Source: Deinococcus sp. Arct2-2 (GTDB taxonomy: Bacteria > Deinococcota > Deinococci > Deinococcales > Deinococcaceae). Taken from it: a DNA stretch of 35,192 bases. Of this stretch, positions 1 to 6,381 are shown piece by piece. The translations under genes were made by a program, and so were the position numbers. Every line of letters starts with the position of its first letter. The stretch's first letter is position 1. The notes under the pieces are model-generated. The model was not told the DNA's origin. It worked only from the letters and a program-made list of their open reading frames with translations, and did no database searches. The stretch is taken from NCBI RefSeq assembly GCF_004801315.1, contig NZ_SSNW01000062.1:1-35192 (forward strand), written 5' to 3'.

Positions 1-250
1 GCGTCACAGCTGTACGGCCCAGGCTCGGCTGGGGCTGAAATGAGGAGGCTGGACACGTGACTACAGCTGGTCATGAACCCTCCGGTTGAACGACATCAAC
101 TTGATGTGATGCGGACGTCTTCTGCCACCTTGCCGCAGCCCATGACGCTCTATGAGATGTTGTTGCTGTTCAGTATCACAGGCCTGAAGCATCCCGCCAG
201 TCTGCCCTGACACTGTCGGCCTTGTCCCCAGGCCTTCGGCCAGGTGCCCT
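1..250. other. Left-edge region without a firm gene
   Basis: No recognisable protein family is seen here. A plus-strand open frame from the ATG at 73 to a stop near 210 (about 45 residues) has plausible composition but no Shine-Dalgarno site and no family match I know. It could be the tail of a broken gene. The opposite strand is open too, as a shadow of the GAF gene frame. Confidence 0.4.
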
Positions 251-268
251 CCTGTCCGATCGGACAGG
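251..268. promoter_or_regulatory. 18-bp perfect palindrome upstream of GAF gene
   Basis: The sequence CCTGTCCGATCGGACAGG equals its own reverse complement. It lies 32 bp before the ATG of the GAF gene, just upstream of a TACACT box at 290-295. By position it could be an operator for that gene or a hairpin ending transcription from the left. Neither is proven, and no T-tract follows. Confidence 0.5.
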
Positions 269-300
269 GGAGAGGTCACTGCAGATGGATACACTGGGCC

Positions 301-927
301 ATGAGCGACGATCATCCCCAGCGCTGGAACGTGTATGAGAACGTCGTCACGGGTGCCACCCCCAACCCGCTGATGACGGATCCAGATGAGTTGGACGAAG
401 CGTTTGCTCGGGGAGCCAACCGCGTCTTGGAGGGCACGGTGCAGCTCGCCCGGGTGTTGATCGGTGCCCATCAGTCGGCCGCGGCCATCGTGGTGCAAGG
501 AGACTGGACGTCGGTGCGCAAGTTTTTCTCGTTGTCTGAGAAATACGCCGAGTGGAAGAACTACCGCGTGGCCGCCACCGGGTACGGCCTGCACGGGTGG
601 CTGCTGCGAGAGCCCCAAACGCTGCGCCTCACGCAAGGCGAACTCGAAGCCCATCCGCAATGGCGCAATTTTGGCACCGAAGCGGGTCATCATCCTCCCC
701 TGCGCGGCTGGCTGGCCACGCCCATTCAAGGGCAAGACGGGACAGTGTGGGGCCTGCTGCAACTGTCGGACAAGATGGAAGGCGACTTCGACGCCGCCGA
801 CACCGCACATCTGGAGCAGTTGGCTGAGGTCGTCTCCACCGCGCTGGACGCGCTGTGGGCCGTCAGAAATCTGCAGAAAGCTGCTCAAGGCGCAGAATCG
901 ATGAGCGAGGTGGAGCCGGATTGTTGA
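301..927 (+). CDS. Stand-alone GAF-domain protein
   Basis: A protein of 208 residues that is essentially one GAF domain, the small-ligand or chromophore-binding sensor fold usually found in histidine kinases and phytochromes. The C-terminal stretch reading GLLQLSDK, then EGDF, then an AxxLEQLAEVVSTAL-type helix is the classic end of a GAF domain. No kinase, GGDEF or output domain follows, so it may work as a partner for another signalling protein or be the remnant of a larger sensor. I chose the ATG at 301 over an in-frame GTG at 244 because the GAF sequence needs nothing upstream and a TACACT -10-like box lies 5 nt before it with no Shine-Dalgarno site, suggesting leaderless translation. The 3' end overlaps the convergent membrane-protein gene by 43 bp. 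The ligand is unknown. Confidence 0.75.
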   Translation: MSDDHPQRWNVYENVVTGATPNPLMTDPDELDEAFARGANRVLEGTVQLARVLIGAHQSAAAIVVQGDWTSVRKFFSLSEKYAEWKNYRVAATGYGLHGWLLREPQTLRLTQGELEAHPQWRNFGTEAGHHPPLRGWLATPIQGQDGTVWGLLQLSDKMEGDFDAADTAHLEQLAEVVSTALDALWAVRNLQKAAQGAESMSEVEPDC

Positions 928-1622
928 CCTGTGACCAGCTTGGTCGGAACCGTACCGCTCGGAAACAGCGCAGGGTGGCGCTTGCTGAAGGCCCGCCAAG
1001 CCCGTTGCTGCACACGGTAATGCAGCCCCGCCGAGATCCCAAACACCAGGAAGCCTACTCCAAGGCTGGCAGTGAACGTCAATGCAGACACTGCCAACAC
1101 GAGTCCAGCGGCAAAGCTGCCGATCAAGACGCTGTTGATGATTCCGACTGCCCCTGCTGTTGTGAGCATCAATTGTCCCGGGCCGCCACGACTGGAGCCC
1201 ATGTTGGCCAGGACACCCCAGATGTCATCGTGATCCGACTGGAGAAGGTAGGGTCGGAACTCGGGCACCAGCTCGAGATACAGGTGGCGGATGCGGTTGA
1301 TGCCCATCGCGTAAAACGCGTCTTCGAGCGCCGATTGAAGGACACGGGCAAACGTGGCCAGACCCAGAAAGATCAGGGTTGGTGCAATGATCAGCGCCGC
1401 GATGACAAAGGGAGGGCCGAGCCGCGTGGCGTTGCCGAGGAGGGACAGGGCCACCAGCGTGCCGGAAATGGAAGCGAGGTACAGCGAGGCCCGGCTGCTC
1501 GAGTCCGAAATGGTGGAAGACCGCAGGCCTTGAAGGGTGAAGTGCTCGGTTGTCAACAGGCTCAGGGCCCGGGAATCGGTGACAGGCAGTGAACCCTGCA
1601 AGGCTGTAATTTCAGTGGTCAT
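885..1622 (-). CDS. Hypothetical four-helix membrane protein
   Basis: A protein of 245 residues that I cannot assign to a named family. Two hydrophobic segments lie at about residues 44-66 and 73-96, and two more at about 153-175 and 178-203. The loop between the pairs is soluble, with an arginine- and leucine-rich stretch (RIRHLYLELVPEFRPYLL). The layout, two helix pairs around a cytoplasmic linker, recalls uncharacterised actinobacterial and Deinococcus membrane proteins. The ATG at 1622 is chosen over the TTG just before it because an AGGGAG Shine-Dalgarno site sits 8 nt upstream. It is convergent with the GAF gene and overlaps its last 43 bp. No function is proposed. Confidence 0.65.
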   Translation of the reverse strand: MTTEITALQGSLPVTDSRALSLLTTEHFTLQGLRSSTISDSSSRASLYLASISGTLVALSLLGNATRLGPPFVIAALIIAPTLIFLGLATFARVLQSALEDAFYAMGINRIRHLYLELVPEFRPYLLQSDHDDIWGVLANMGSSRGGPGQLMLTTAGAVGIINSVLIGSFAAGLVLAVSALTFTASLGVGFLVFGISAGLHYRVQQRAWRAFSKRHPALFPSGTVPTKLVTGQQSGSTSLIDSAP

Positions 1623-1795
1623 CAAGCGTGCTCCCTATCCATTCGTTTTCAAGAAGATGCGGCTACCTTGAGCACGGATCATTGCTGCGGGCACCCCCTC
1701 CGCGCGAGTCTGCTGCCTTCTTCAGGAGCATCGGCGCTGCCTCAACAGTTCTGGGAACACCCACCAGGGTTGAATCTCCCAACGAAGCAACTGTC

Positions 1796-1833
1796 CGCGT
1801 TATAGCCTCAATCACCCGAAAACCCCCGTTAAG
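1796..1833 (-). repeat. Left 38-bp Tn3-type terminal inverted repeat
   Basis: Read on the minus strand this 38-bp stretch begins CTTAACGGGGGTTTTCGGG and ends AACGCG. It matches the repeat at 5159-5196 at 34 of 38 positions in inverted orientation. The inner end (CGTTAAG on the plus strand) and the CGAAAAC motif agree with the 38-bp repeat of Tn3 (24 of 38 by my manual alignment). The outer GGGG of Tn3 is replaced by CGCG. The 5-bp flank outside it (CTGTC) does not match the other end (CACCC), so no target-site duplication is visible. Confidence 0.75.
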
Positions 1834-1834
1834 A

Positions 1835-1867
1835 CAGCGGCAGGAGGGCTGAACCCTCCTGCCGCTG
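1835..1867 (-). terminator. Hairpin terminator after the TspO operon
   Basis: A perfect 14-bp stem (CAGCGGCAGGAGGG with its complement) around a 5-nt loop. On the minus strand it lies 61 bp after the TspO stop and is followed by TCTTAA, then by the terminal repeat. It probably ends the five-gene operon. Confidence 0.65.
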
Positions 1868-1928
1868 CGTCACATCGATCTTTCCGACGCCAGTCGGCCG
1901 CGACGCATCGGGGATTTCTACAGCGTTC

Positions 1929-2459
1929 TCATTGGCCCCCGAAAAAAGGATCGGCATTGTTCAGCGCGACCCACCCCGAGACGTAGGTCGCCAGCAGCAG
2001 CCACACGATGCGTGGCAGAATCAACCACGCCGCCCGGCGGTCAAGCCGCGCCGCCAAGCCCAGGCTGGCAAGCCCCAGCAGCAATCCCGCCGCCGTGTCC
2101 ACCGCGCCCAATACCGGGCTTTTGAGTCCGAAGTACAGCGTATTGAAGGCGGCGAAGAGCACCCAGTTCACCCCTTCCAGCACGAAGAAGGCCCGGTGGG
2201 CGCCCGTCAGCCGCTCGGCATTCGCCACCCGGCCCAAGGCGATGAGTGAGGTCACGTTCAAGAACAGCCACATCGGTGCAAAGAGCCAGTCCGGCGGCGC
2301 GGCGGCTGGCCGCGTAAAGGCGTTGTAAAAGGCCTCGTCGCCATTGAACCCAGCGGGTAGGATGCTCACCGCATTGGCCACTCCGAAGATAGCGACGGCA
2401 TGCCAGACGCGGAACCGCGCGGGCTGGCGTGGGGTGGCCTGAGTCACTGAGGTGTTCAT
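1929..2459 (-). CDS. TspO/MBR family membrane protein
   Basis: A protein of 176 residues with about five hydrophobic helices, the size and layout of TspO (tryptophan-rich sensory protein / peripheral benzodiazepine receptor family). The family binds porphyrins and related ligands in the membrane and is linked to stress responses in bacteria. Family-like features are the PPDWLFAPMWLFLNV segment near residues 55-70, the ExVNWVLFAAFN helix near 115, and the closing PRIVWLLLATYVSGWVALN helix. It is the last gene of the operon. Its ATG overlaps the stop of the acetyltransferase gene (ATGA), so translation is probably coupled. It is more divergent than typical TspO, so the ligand is not predictable. 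Confidence 0.8.
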   Translation of the reverse strand: MNTSVTQATPRQPARFRVWHAVAIFGVANAVSILPAGFNGDEAFYNAFTRPAAAPPDWLFAPMWLFLNVTSLIALGRVANAERLTGAHRAFFVLEGVNWVLFAAFNTLYFGLKSPVLGAVDTAAGLLLGLASLGLAARLDRRAAWLILPRIVWLLLATYVSGWVALNNADPFFGGQ

Positions 2460-3160
2460 GTGTCGTCCTCCAAGGTGTCCAGCGTCCGGCGGTACTTGAT
2501 GGTGCCGGGAAAGGCGTCGTCAAAGTACGCGGCGCCGTAGCTCAGGTACATCCGGAATCCAGCGGCCTCATAGGCGCGCTGAGCAGGGACGTTCCCATTG
2601 GTCACAGAGATTCCTGCGGCGGCGTGGCCCAGTCGTTTTCCTTCACGGAGCAGGGCCTGCAGCAGGGGTTGGGTCAGCCGGCGGCCCCGCGCCTGCGGCT
2701 TCACAGCGATGCACTCCAGAATCCAGGAGGCCTGGGGAGCCAGGGTTGGTTCCAGCGGGTCGGGCCAGACTTGTTCATAGGCCCTCTGAAACGTCTCCAG
2801 GGTGGGGGGTGACCAGCCCAGCCGTTGCGCCACTGCCGGCAGCCGGGCCAGGTCAAGCGGGCGATAGTCGGCCGTGGACATGGCGAAGCCCGACCCTCCA
2901 GCGAGCAGGACACCGTGCTCCTCAACGAGGAAGAACTGCTCGACTGTCCCCCAAGCCAACGCGTCTACCTCGAACACCGTTTCCAGGAATGCCGGGGTCG
3001 GGGTCTGAGTCTGTTCCAGCAGGGCGTCCCAGTAGCAGAAGCCGGGCTCGGGTGAGGTGGCCTCCTGGTTACACCAGGCGACAAAGGGCAGATCCTGCCG
3101 GGTCGCGCGGCGCACGAGCACCTCCTGAACGGGCCTGGTCGCGGAGATCGAATGGTTCAT
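2456..3160 (-). CDS. GNAT-family N-acetyltransferase
   Basis: A protein of 234 residues. The second half has the acetyl-CoA-binding core of GNAT enzymes: a beta strand ending ECIAVKPQARGRRLTQPLLQ (Q/R-x-x-G-x-G/R loop, residues about 148-168), then GISVTNGNVPAQRAYEAAGFRMYLSY (residues about 185-208), the usual 'N-xx-A-xx-YxxxGF' end of the domain. The substrate is unknown; the long N-terminal part with many aromatic and acidic residues is not specific. It overlaps the gene before (YdeI-like) and after (TspO) by 4 bp each, so all three are translated as a coupled set. Confidence 0.85.
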   Translation of the reverse strand: MNHSISATRPVQEVLVRRATRQDLPFVAWCNQEATSPEPGFCYWDALLEQTQTPTPAFLETVFEVDALAWGTVEQFFLVEEHGVLLAGGSGFAMSTADYRPLDLARLPAVAQRLGWSPPTLETFQRAYEQVWPDPLEPTLAPQASWILECIAVKPQARGRRLTQPLLQALLREGKRLGHAAAGISVTNGNVPAQRAYEAAGFRMYLSYGAAYFDDAFPGTIKYRRTLDTLEDDT

Positions 3161-3689
3161 CTTGTCCCTCCAAACTGCTTGTTCGCATGGGTCTTCTTCA
3201 GCAGGTGGCCCAGCCGGGTGCCAAAGACCTCTGGACGCTGGCGCATTTCCTCGACGTAACCCACCCGGATACGCTGGTCACTCGCAGGAAAGCCCTGGGA
3301 ATTCGCCCAGGTGGTGGGGTGCAGAGCAGTGAAGATGTCGGGCGGGATGACCAAGGTGTCGATCGACAGGTCTGGGCGGCGGCGCGGCCAGCGTCCGTCA
3401 TGCGGCCCTCCTGGATCAACCGGCGCGCCCGTTCCTTGTTCAACTCCGTCCAGTGACTGCGTTTCCGGCGGGGCGTGAAGCGCTGGGCCGTGCGATGCTC
3501 GTCCAGGCGTTTGGCGAGGCCGTCAATCCAGCCGAAGCACAGCGCCTCCTCGACGGCGTCCAAGTACGGAAGACTGGGGCGTGTCTGATCTGTGACTGGC
3601 CAGAGTTCAGTCTTAAGATCGTGATACTGGGTCAGCCACGTCCGCCAACTCGGGCAATCCGGAACATGCAGGGTCTCCGTGACATCCAT
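3157..3689 (-). pseudogene. YdeI/OmdA-like protein, single frameshift
   Basis: Two frames together encode one YdeI/OmpD-associated family protein (COG4430). The first frame carries the N-terminus and the core motif EEALCFGWIDGLAKRLDE, then QRFTPRRKRSHW and ERARRLIQEGRMTDAGRAA. The second resumes with LSIDTLVIPPDIFTAL and runs to the expected C-terminus. The switch lies near 3370-3380, where one extra G would restore a continuous reading frame, so it is either a real one-base loss or a sequencing error. The ATG at 3689 has GGAG upstream and lies inside the 3' end of the tetR gene. The stop overlaps the acetyltransferase ATG. Family members are linked to resistance to cationic peptides and to outer-membrane protein levels in enteric bacteria; the role here is unknown. 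Confidence 0.75.
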
Positions 3690-4290
3690 CCGGCTCCTTG
3701 ATCGCCGCCGCCCCATTCCCCAGGCCATCGAGCATCAGGCTGACGATCCAGGCGGCCAGTTCGGCGTCTCGGGGCGCCTCACCGCCGCTGCCCATCTCGG
3801 AGGCCAGATCGAGAAAGGCCCACGCACTGCGCCCAGTGTCGTGCGGGCGCAACTCGCCTTTCTCCACGCCCTCGTCCATCACGCGGAGTATCTGGAGGTA
3901 GTGCTGGCGATAGAACTGCTCATACACGCGGCGCTGATGCTCCTTGGACATGAAGCGCAGGGCGTCACGCAGCACCCGGCCGATCTGCACGGTGCCCGAA
4001 AAGATGTAGGTGGCAATAGCGATGAGACGCTGACGAGCACCAGAGTAGGTTTCAATGGCCTGAGCGATGCCCTCGCCCCCTTCGGTGATCGCCTCGTCGG
4101 CGATGAGGAGTACCAGCTGTTCCTTGCCTTGCGGGAAGTGGTGATACAAGCTGGCTTTCCGGACGTGAACCCGCTCGGCCACGGCGTCCATCGAGACGCC
4201 GAGGTAGCCGTACTGATGCAGCAGGTCACGGGCCGCCCCCAGAGCGAGGGTGCGGGTATCCTGGGCATCTTCCCGGCGGGGACGCGGCAT
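3613..4290 (-). CDS. TetR/AcrR-family transcriptional regulator
   Basis: A protein of 225 residues with an N-terminal TetR helix-turn-helix (ARDLLHQYGYLGVSMDAVAE, then VRKASLYHHFPQGKEQLV, residues about 15-60). The C-terminal ligand domain has no assignable inducer. It is the second gene of the operon, 27 bp after the PPOX-type gene, and most likely represses the operon promoter through the 14-bp palindrome at 4821-4834. Its 3' end runs 77 bp into the YdeI-like gene. The last 30 residues look unlike a TetR tail and may reflect that overlap. An in-frame GTG lies two codons upstream of the ATG chosen. Confidence 0.85.
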   Translation of the reverse strand: MPRPRREDAQDTRTLALGAARDLLHQYGYLGVSMDAVAERVHVRKASLYHHFPQGKEQLVLLIADEAITEGGEGIAQAIETYSGARQRLIAIATYIFSGTVQIGRVLRDALRFMSKEHQRRVYEQFYRQHYLQILRVMDEGVEKGELRPHDTGRSAWAFLDLASEMGSGGEAPRDAELAAWIVSLMLDGLGNGAAAIKEPDGCHGDPACSGLPELADVADPVSRS

Positions 4291-4317
4291 ACCCACACCC
4301 TAGCGCTTGAGCCTTCC

Positions 4318-4806
4318 TCAACGACCTGCAAAGACGAGCTTGACATCCTGGGTTTGCTGGGCTGCCTCGTCGTCAGAGGCGCGGCGATCGGGCCCCTGCC
4401 AGTACTCCCCCTGGGTGGGCGTCACTTTGATCAGCACCAGGTGGGGGTCACGCCGCCCCTCCGGGAAGTACGCCTGCAGGTCGTCAAACCACAGTTCCTC
4501 CTTCTTTACCGGGTCATTCACGGTCTCCGCTTGGCCACTGACATCAATCCAGAGGGTGCCGTCCGAGTGGCTGTAGGCGAGGTGCACCTCAGGCGACACC
4601 CCAATGTCCTTGACCTTGGCGCTGCGGGCGTCGGTGAAAAACCACAGGTCGCTGTCATATTCCACCTGCTGAGTCGTCATCGGACGGCCGCGCAATTGGC
4701 CGTCGGGGGCACGGGTGGTGAGCTGGGTGAGCCAGATCCCGCGCACTTTCTCGCAGAAGGCGTGGGCGGCGTCTTGGGGGTCGGTGATCGTCCATGCCTG
4801 TGACAT
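4318..4806 (-). CDS. Pyridoxamine 5'-phosphate oxidase-like (general stress protein 26 type)
   Basis: A protein of 162 residues of the PPOX split-barrel family, nearest to the general stress protein 26 group, which binds FMN, FAD or F420. Features are IWLTQLTTRAPDGQLRGRPM near residues 25-45, DLWFFTDARSAKVKDI, then VHLAYSHSDGTLWIDVSGQAE, and the closing LVLIKVTPTQGEYW. It is the first gene of the operon. The ATG at 4806 is chosen because AAAGGAGG stands just upstream; a TTG seven codons earlier would lie inside the operator. Likely a flavin-dependent reductase or cofactor-binding stress protein; the substrate is unknown. Confidence 0.85.
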   Translation of the reverse strand: MSQAWTITDPQDAAHAFCEKVRGIWLTQLTTRAPDGQLRGRPMTTQQVEYDSDLWFFTDARSAKVKDIGVSPEVHLAYSHSDGTLWIDVSGQAETVNDPVKKEELWFDDLQAYFPEGRRDPHLVLIKVTPTQGEYWQGPDRRASDDEAAQQTQDVKLVFAGR

Positions 4807-4820
4807 CGTTCCTCCTTTAT

Positions 4821-4870
4821 CTACCAATTGGTAGTTTAAGGAGATTAAGACGGTAAAGTTGTACGCTCAA
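4821..4870 (-). promoter_or_regulatory. Operon promoter with TetR operator
   Basis: On the minus strand a TTGAGC -35 (4870-4865), a 17-bp spacer and a TAATCT -10 (4847-4842) precede the perfect palindrome CTACCAATTGGTAG (4834-4821). The palindrome covers the expected transcription start and ends 14 bp before the PPOX-type ATG. This is the expected place for a repressor, and the operon encodes its own TetR protein. Confidence 0.65.
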
Positions 4871-4914
4871 TCACAGAAATGACTGATGTGAGATGTGGAT
4901 GATCGAGAGGCCCC

Positions 4915-5139
4915 TTGGAGTTCGCACAATACCCATACTGTGTACTTTTTGCCTGCGTCAGGGCCATGAATCTCGCTGAATCGGCCCGAAAGTCGGCTGA
5001 AGTTCGCGGTCAATCAGCGACTGCGAACTCGGCGCACGAGCTTCCAAACGAAGTGCTGGGCCGCACGACGCCCTTGCTGCGTAAGCGTATCAACCCATTC
5101 GGGAGGTACCAGTTCGACTTGGGCCACCTTCAAGACTGA
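4915..5139 (+). pseudogene. Tn3-family transposase, C-terminal remnant
   Basis: The last 30 or so residues of this open frame read TTPLLRKRINPFGRYQFDL, which matches the end of Tn3-family TnpA proteins (consensus like LSPL-x-x-HIN-x-x-GRYSF). Upstream of about 5030 the frame has no clear TnpA sequence, and the rest of the roughly 1000-residue protein, including the DDE catalytic core, is absent. The stop lies 19 bp from the Tn3-type repeat at 5159-5196, the normal arrangement. It shows that the neighbouring repeat belongs to a Tn3-type element. Confidence 0.6.
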
Positions 5140-5158
5140 CTGGAACAGCATTCAAACC

Positions 5159-5196
5159 CTTAACGGGGGTTTACGGGCGATTGAGGCTGCAACGCG
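5159..5196 (+). repeat. Right 38-bp Tn3-type terminal inverted repeat
   Basis: Begins CTTAACGGGGGTTTACGGG and ends AACGCG. It is the inverted partner of 1796-1833 with four mismatches (repeat positions 15, 20, 31 and 32). It sits directly after the transposase remnant. The sequence beyond it differs from that beyond the left repeat, so similarity stops at the 38-bp length typical of the family. Confidence 0.75.
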
Positions 5197-5281
5197 CACC
5201 CGTGACGAGCTTGCCGCCGCCCTCCACCGCGAGGAGCCAGGCGGGGACGCGCAGGGCCGATGTCATTCGGTCGTAACGTAA

Positions 5282-5315
5282 TTGACATCTCGTATTTAGG
5301 TTGATATCCTCTCAA
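5282..5315 (+). promoter_or_regulatory. marR/ohrR promoter with operator copy 1
   Basis: A TTGACA -35 (5282-5287), a 17-bp spacer and a TATCCT -10 (5305-5310). The operator-like TTGATATCCTCTCAA (5301-5315), an inverted TTGA-N7-TCAA, covers the -10 box. The same motif precedes the next two genes. The ATG at 5317 follows the -10 by 6 nt. Confidence 0.75.
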
Positions 5316-5316
5316 T

Positions 5317-5778
5317 ATGGAAGGCGAAGGGACGGTGATGAACGCGGACACGGAGGCGGCCTTCGTCGGGTGCGCGTGCATCAACACGCGCATGGCCGCG
5401 CGCGCCCTCACACGCCTGTACGACGAGGCGCTCGCACCGAGCGGCGTGCGCATCACGCAGTTCGCCGTCCTGGCCGCCGTCGCCTTCCACGGGCCCTTTA
5501 CCATGAAGGCCCTCGCCAAGGTTCTCGTCATGGACCGCACCACCCTCACCGCCGACTTGCGTCCGCTGGAAGCGCAGGGCTTCGTCACGGTCGTGCCTGG
5601 CGAGGACCGCCGCACGCGGGTCGTGACGATCACGCCGCGCGGGCGCGAGGCCGTCCGCGCCGCCGCGCCGCTGTGGCAGGGCGTGCAGGCGCGCATCGAA
5701 GCGGGCATCGGCGCACCGCGCCTCCAGGCCCTGCTGAGCGACCTGAGGGAGGTGACGGCGCTGACGCAGGACGCTTGA
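5317..5778 (+). CDS. MarR-family regulator, OhrR-like by context
   Basis: A 153-residue MarR winged-helix protein: NTRMAARALTRLYDEALAPSGVRITQF (residues about 23-50), then TMKALAKVLVMDRTTLTADLRPLEAQGFV and the wing DRRTRVVTITPRG. Two cysteines at 19 and 21 (CAC) lie where OhrR proteins carry their peroxide-sensing cysteine, and the next gene is ohr, so peroxide sensing is a fair inference. Start choice is open. The ATG at 5317 is 6 nt after the -10 box and would be leaderless. The ATG at 5338 has a purine-rich GAAGGCGAAGGG upstream and would need a longer transcript. It probably represses itself, ohr and the dehydrogenase through the three shared operators. The GC content looks higher than in the flanking Tn3-bounded operon. 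Confidence 0.85.
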   Translation: MEGEGTVMNADTEAAFVGCACINTRMAARALTRLYDEALAPSGVRITQFAVLAAVAFHGPFTMKALAKVLVMDRTTLTADLRPLEAQGFVTVVPGEDRRTRVVTITPRGREAVRAAAPLWQGVQARIEAGIGAPRLQALLSDLREVTALTQDA

Positions 5779-5794
5779 TTCCGCGAGCATTAAG

Positions 5795-5809
5795 TTGATA
5801 TCCACTCAA
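5795..5809 (+). promoter_or_regulatory. Operator copy 2 before ohr
   Basis: TTGATATCCACTCAA, an inverted TTGA-N7-TCAA motif, 17 bp before the ohr ATG and just upstream of its Shine-Dalgarno site (AAGGAGG). The same motif occurs at 5301-5315 and 6351-6365. Confidence 0.65.
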
Positions 5810-5826
5810 ATACAAGGAGGCAAGAC

Positions 5827-6243
5827 ATGAGCAATCTGTACACAGCACAGGCAACGGCGCAGGGTGGCCGCGCCGGACGGGTGGAAAGCAGCGATGACCG
5901 CATCAAGCTTGATCTGAGCGTTCCCAGCGAGTTCGGCGGCGACGGCGGCCCCGGCACCAACCCCGAGCAGCTGTTTGCGGCAGGCTACGCGGCCTGCTTT
6001 CAGGGAGCGCTCGGCGTGGTCGGGCGGCGCAACAAGGTCGACACCGAGCAGAGCCGCGTGACCGCCCAGGTCGGGTTGCAGAAAGCGGGCCTCGCCTTCG
6101 CGCTCGACGTCGAGTTGCAGGTGCAGATTCCCGGCGTCGACCGTGAGACGGCGCAGAAGCTGGTCGAGCAGGCCCACGAGGTCTGCCCCTACAGCGTCGG
6201 CACACGCGGCAACGTCGATGTGCGTCTGATCATCCTCGACTGA
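5827..6243 (+). CDS. ohr: Organic hydroperoxide resistance protein Ohr
   Basis: A protein of 138 residues, the normal length for Ohr, a dimeric thiol peroxidase that reduces organic and fatty-acid hydroperoxides with lipoylated proteins as reductant. The two catalytic cysteines are in place: Cys57 in AAGYAACFQGAL and Cys120 in EVCPYS. The N-terminal GGRAG and NPEQLFAAGY motifs are typical. A strong AAGGAGG site precedes the ATG. It lies between a MarR-family gene and a dehydrogenase that share its operator, which makes an OhrR-type peroxide response likely. The acronym is assigned from family features. Confidence 0.93.
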   Translation: MSNLYTAQATAQGGRAGRVESSDDRIKLDLSVPSEFGGDGGPGTNPEQLFAAGYAACFQGALGVVGRRNKVDTEQSRVTAQVGLQKAGLAFALDVELQVQIPGVDRETAQKLVEQAHEVCPYSVGTRGNVDVRLIILD

Positions 6244-6250
6244 GATCAAT

Positions 6251-6365
6251 ATCGAAGCGGGCATCGGCGCAGCGCGCCTCCATGCCTTGCTGAGCGACTT
6301 GCGGGAGGTGACGACGCTGACCCAGGACGCTTGATTCCGCGAGCATTAAGTTGATATCCACCCAA
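6251..6365 (+). repeat. Duplicated marR 3' end plus operator
   Basis: About 115 bp here repeat 5695-5809 with some eight mismatches. The copy includes the last 27 codons and stop of the MarR gene and the following spacer and operator. It begins 8 bp after the ohr stop codon and ends just before the Shine-Dalgarno site of the dehydrogenase. The piece has no start codon of its own and can only act as a promoter and leader segment. Confidence 0.85.
6351..6365 (+). promoter_or_regulatory. Operator copy 3 before the dehydrogenase
   Basis: TTGATATCCACCCAA, one base different from the copy before ohr, which weakens the inverted TCAA arm to CCAA. It is followed by AAGGAGAG and the dehydrogenase ATG. 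It arrived with the duplicated segment. Confidence 0.6.
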
Positions 6366-6381
6366 CTCAAGGAGAGACACC

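Larger units (their letters stand above)
1796..5196. mobile_element. Putative Tn3-derived unit carrying a stress operon
   Basis: Two near-identical 38-bp inverted repeats with Tn3-like inner ends face each other 3.4 kb apart. Between them lie a complete minus-strand operon of five genes and, next to the right repeat, the last part of a Tn3-type transposase on the plus strand. In Tn3 elements the transposase stop codon normally sits just inside one repeat. Here it lies 19 bp from the right repeat, which supports the assignment. The transposase is reduced to its C-terminus and no resolvase or res site is seen, so the unit could only move with help in trans, like the Tn3-derived miniature elements (TIMEs). 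That the operon moved as cargo is inference. Confidence 0.55.

Noticed and set aside
61..999. Long minus-strand open frame (312 codons) opposite the GAF gene
   Set aside because: It has no family features, is rich in Gln, Arg and His as expected for an antisense shadow, and lies exactly over a well-supported GAF domain.
3679..4803. 374-codon plus-strand open frame
   Set aside because: It is antisense to the clear TetR and PPOX genes and has no domain of its own.
1791..5201. Target-site duplication of the Tn3-like unit
   Set aside because: The 5-bp flanks are CTGTC and CACCC and do not match, nor do small shifts of the boundary.
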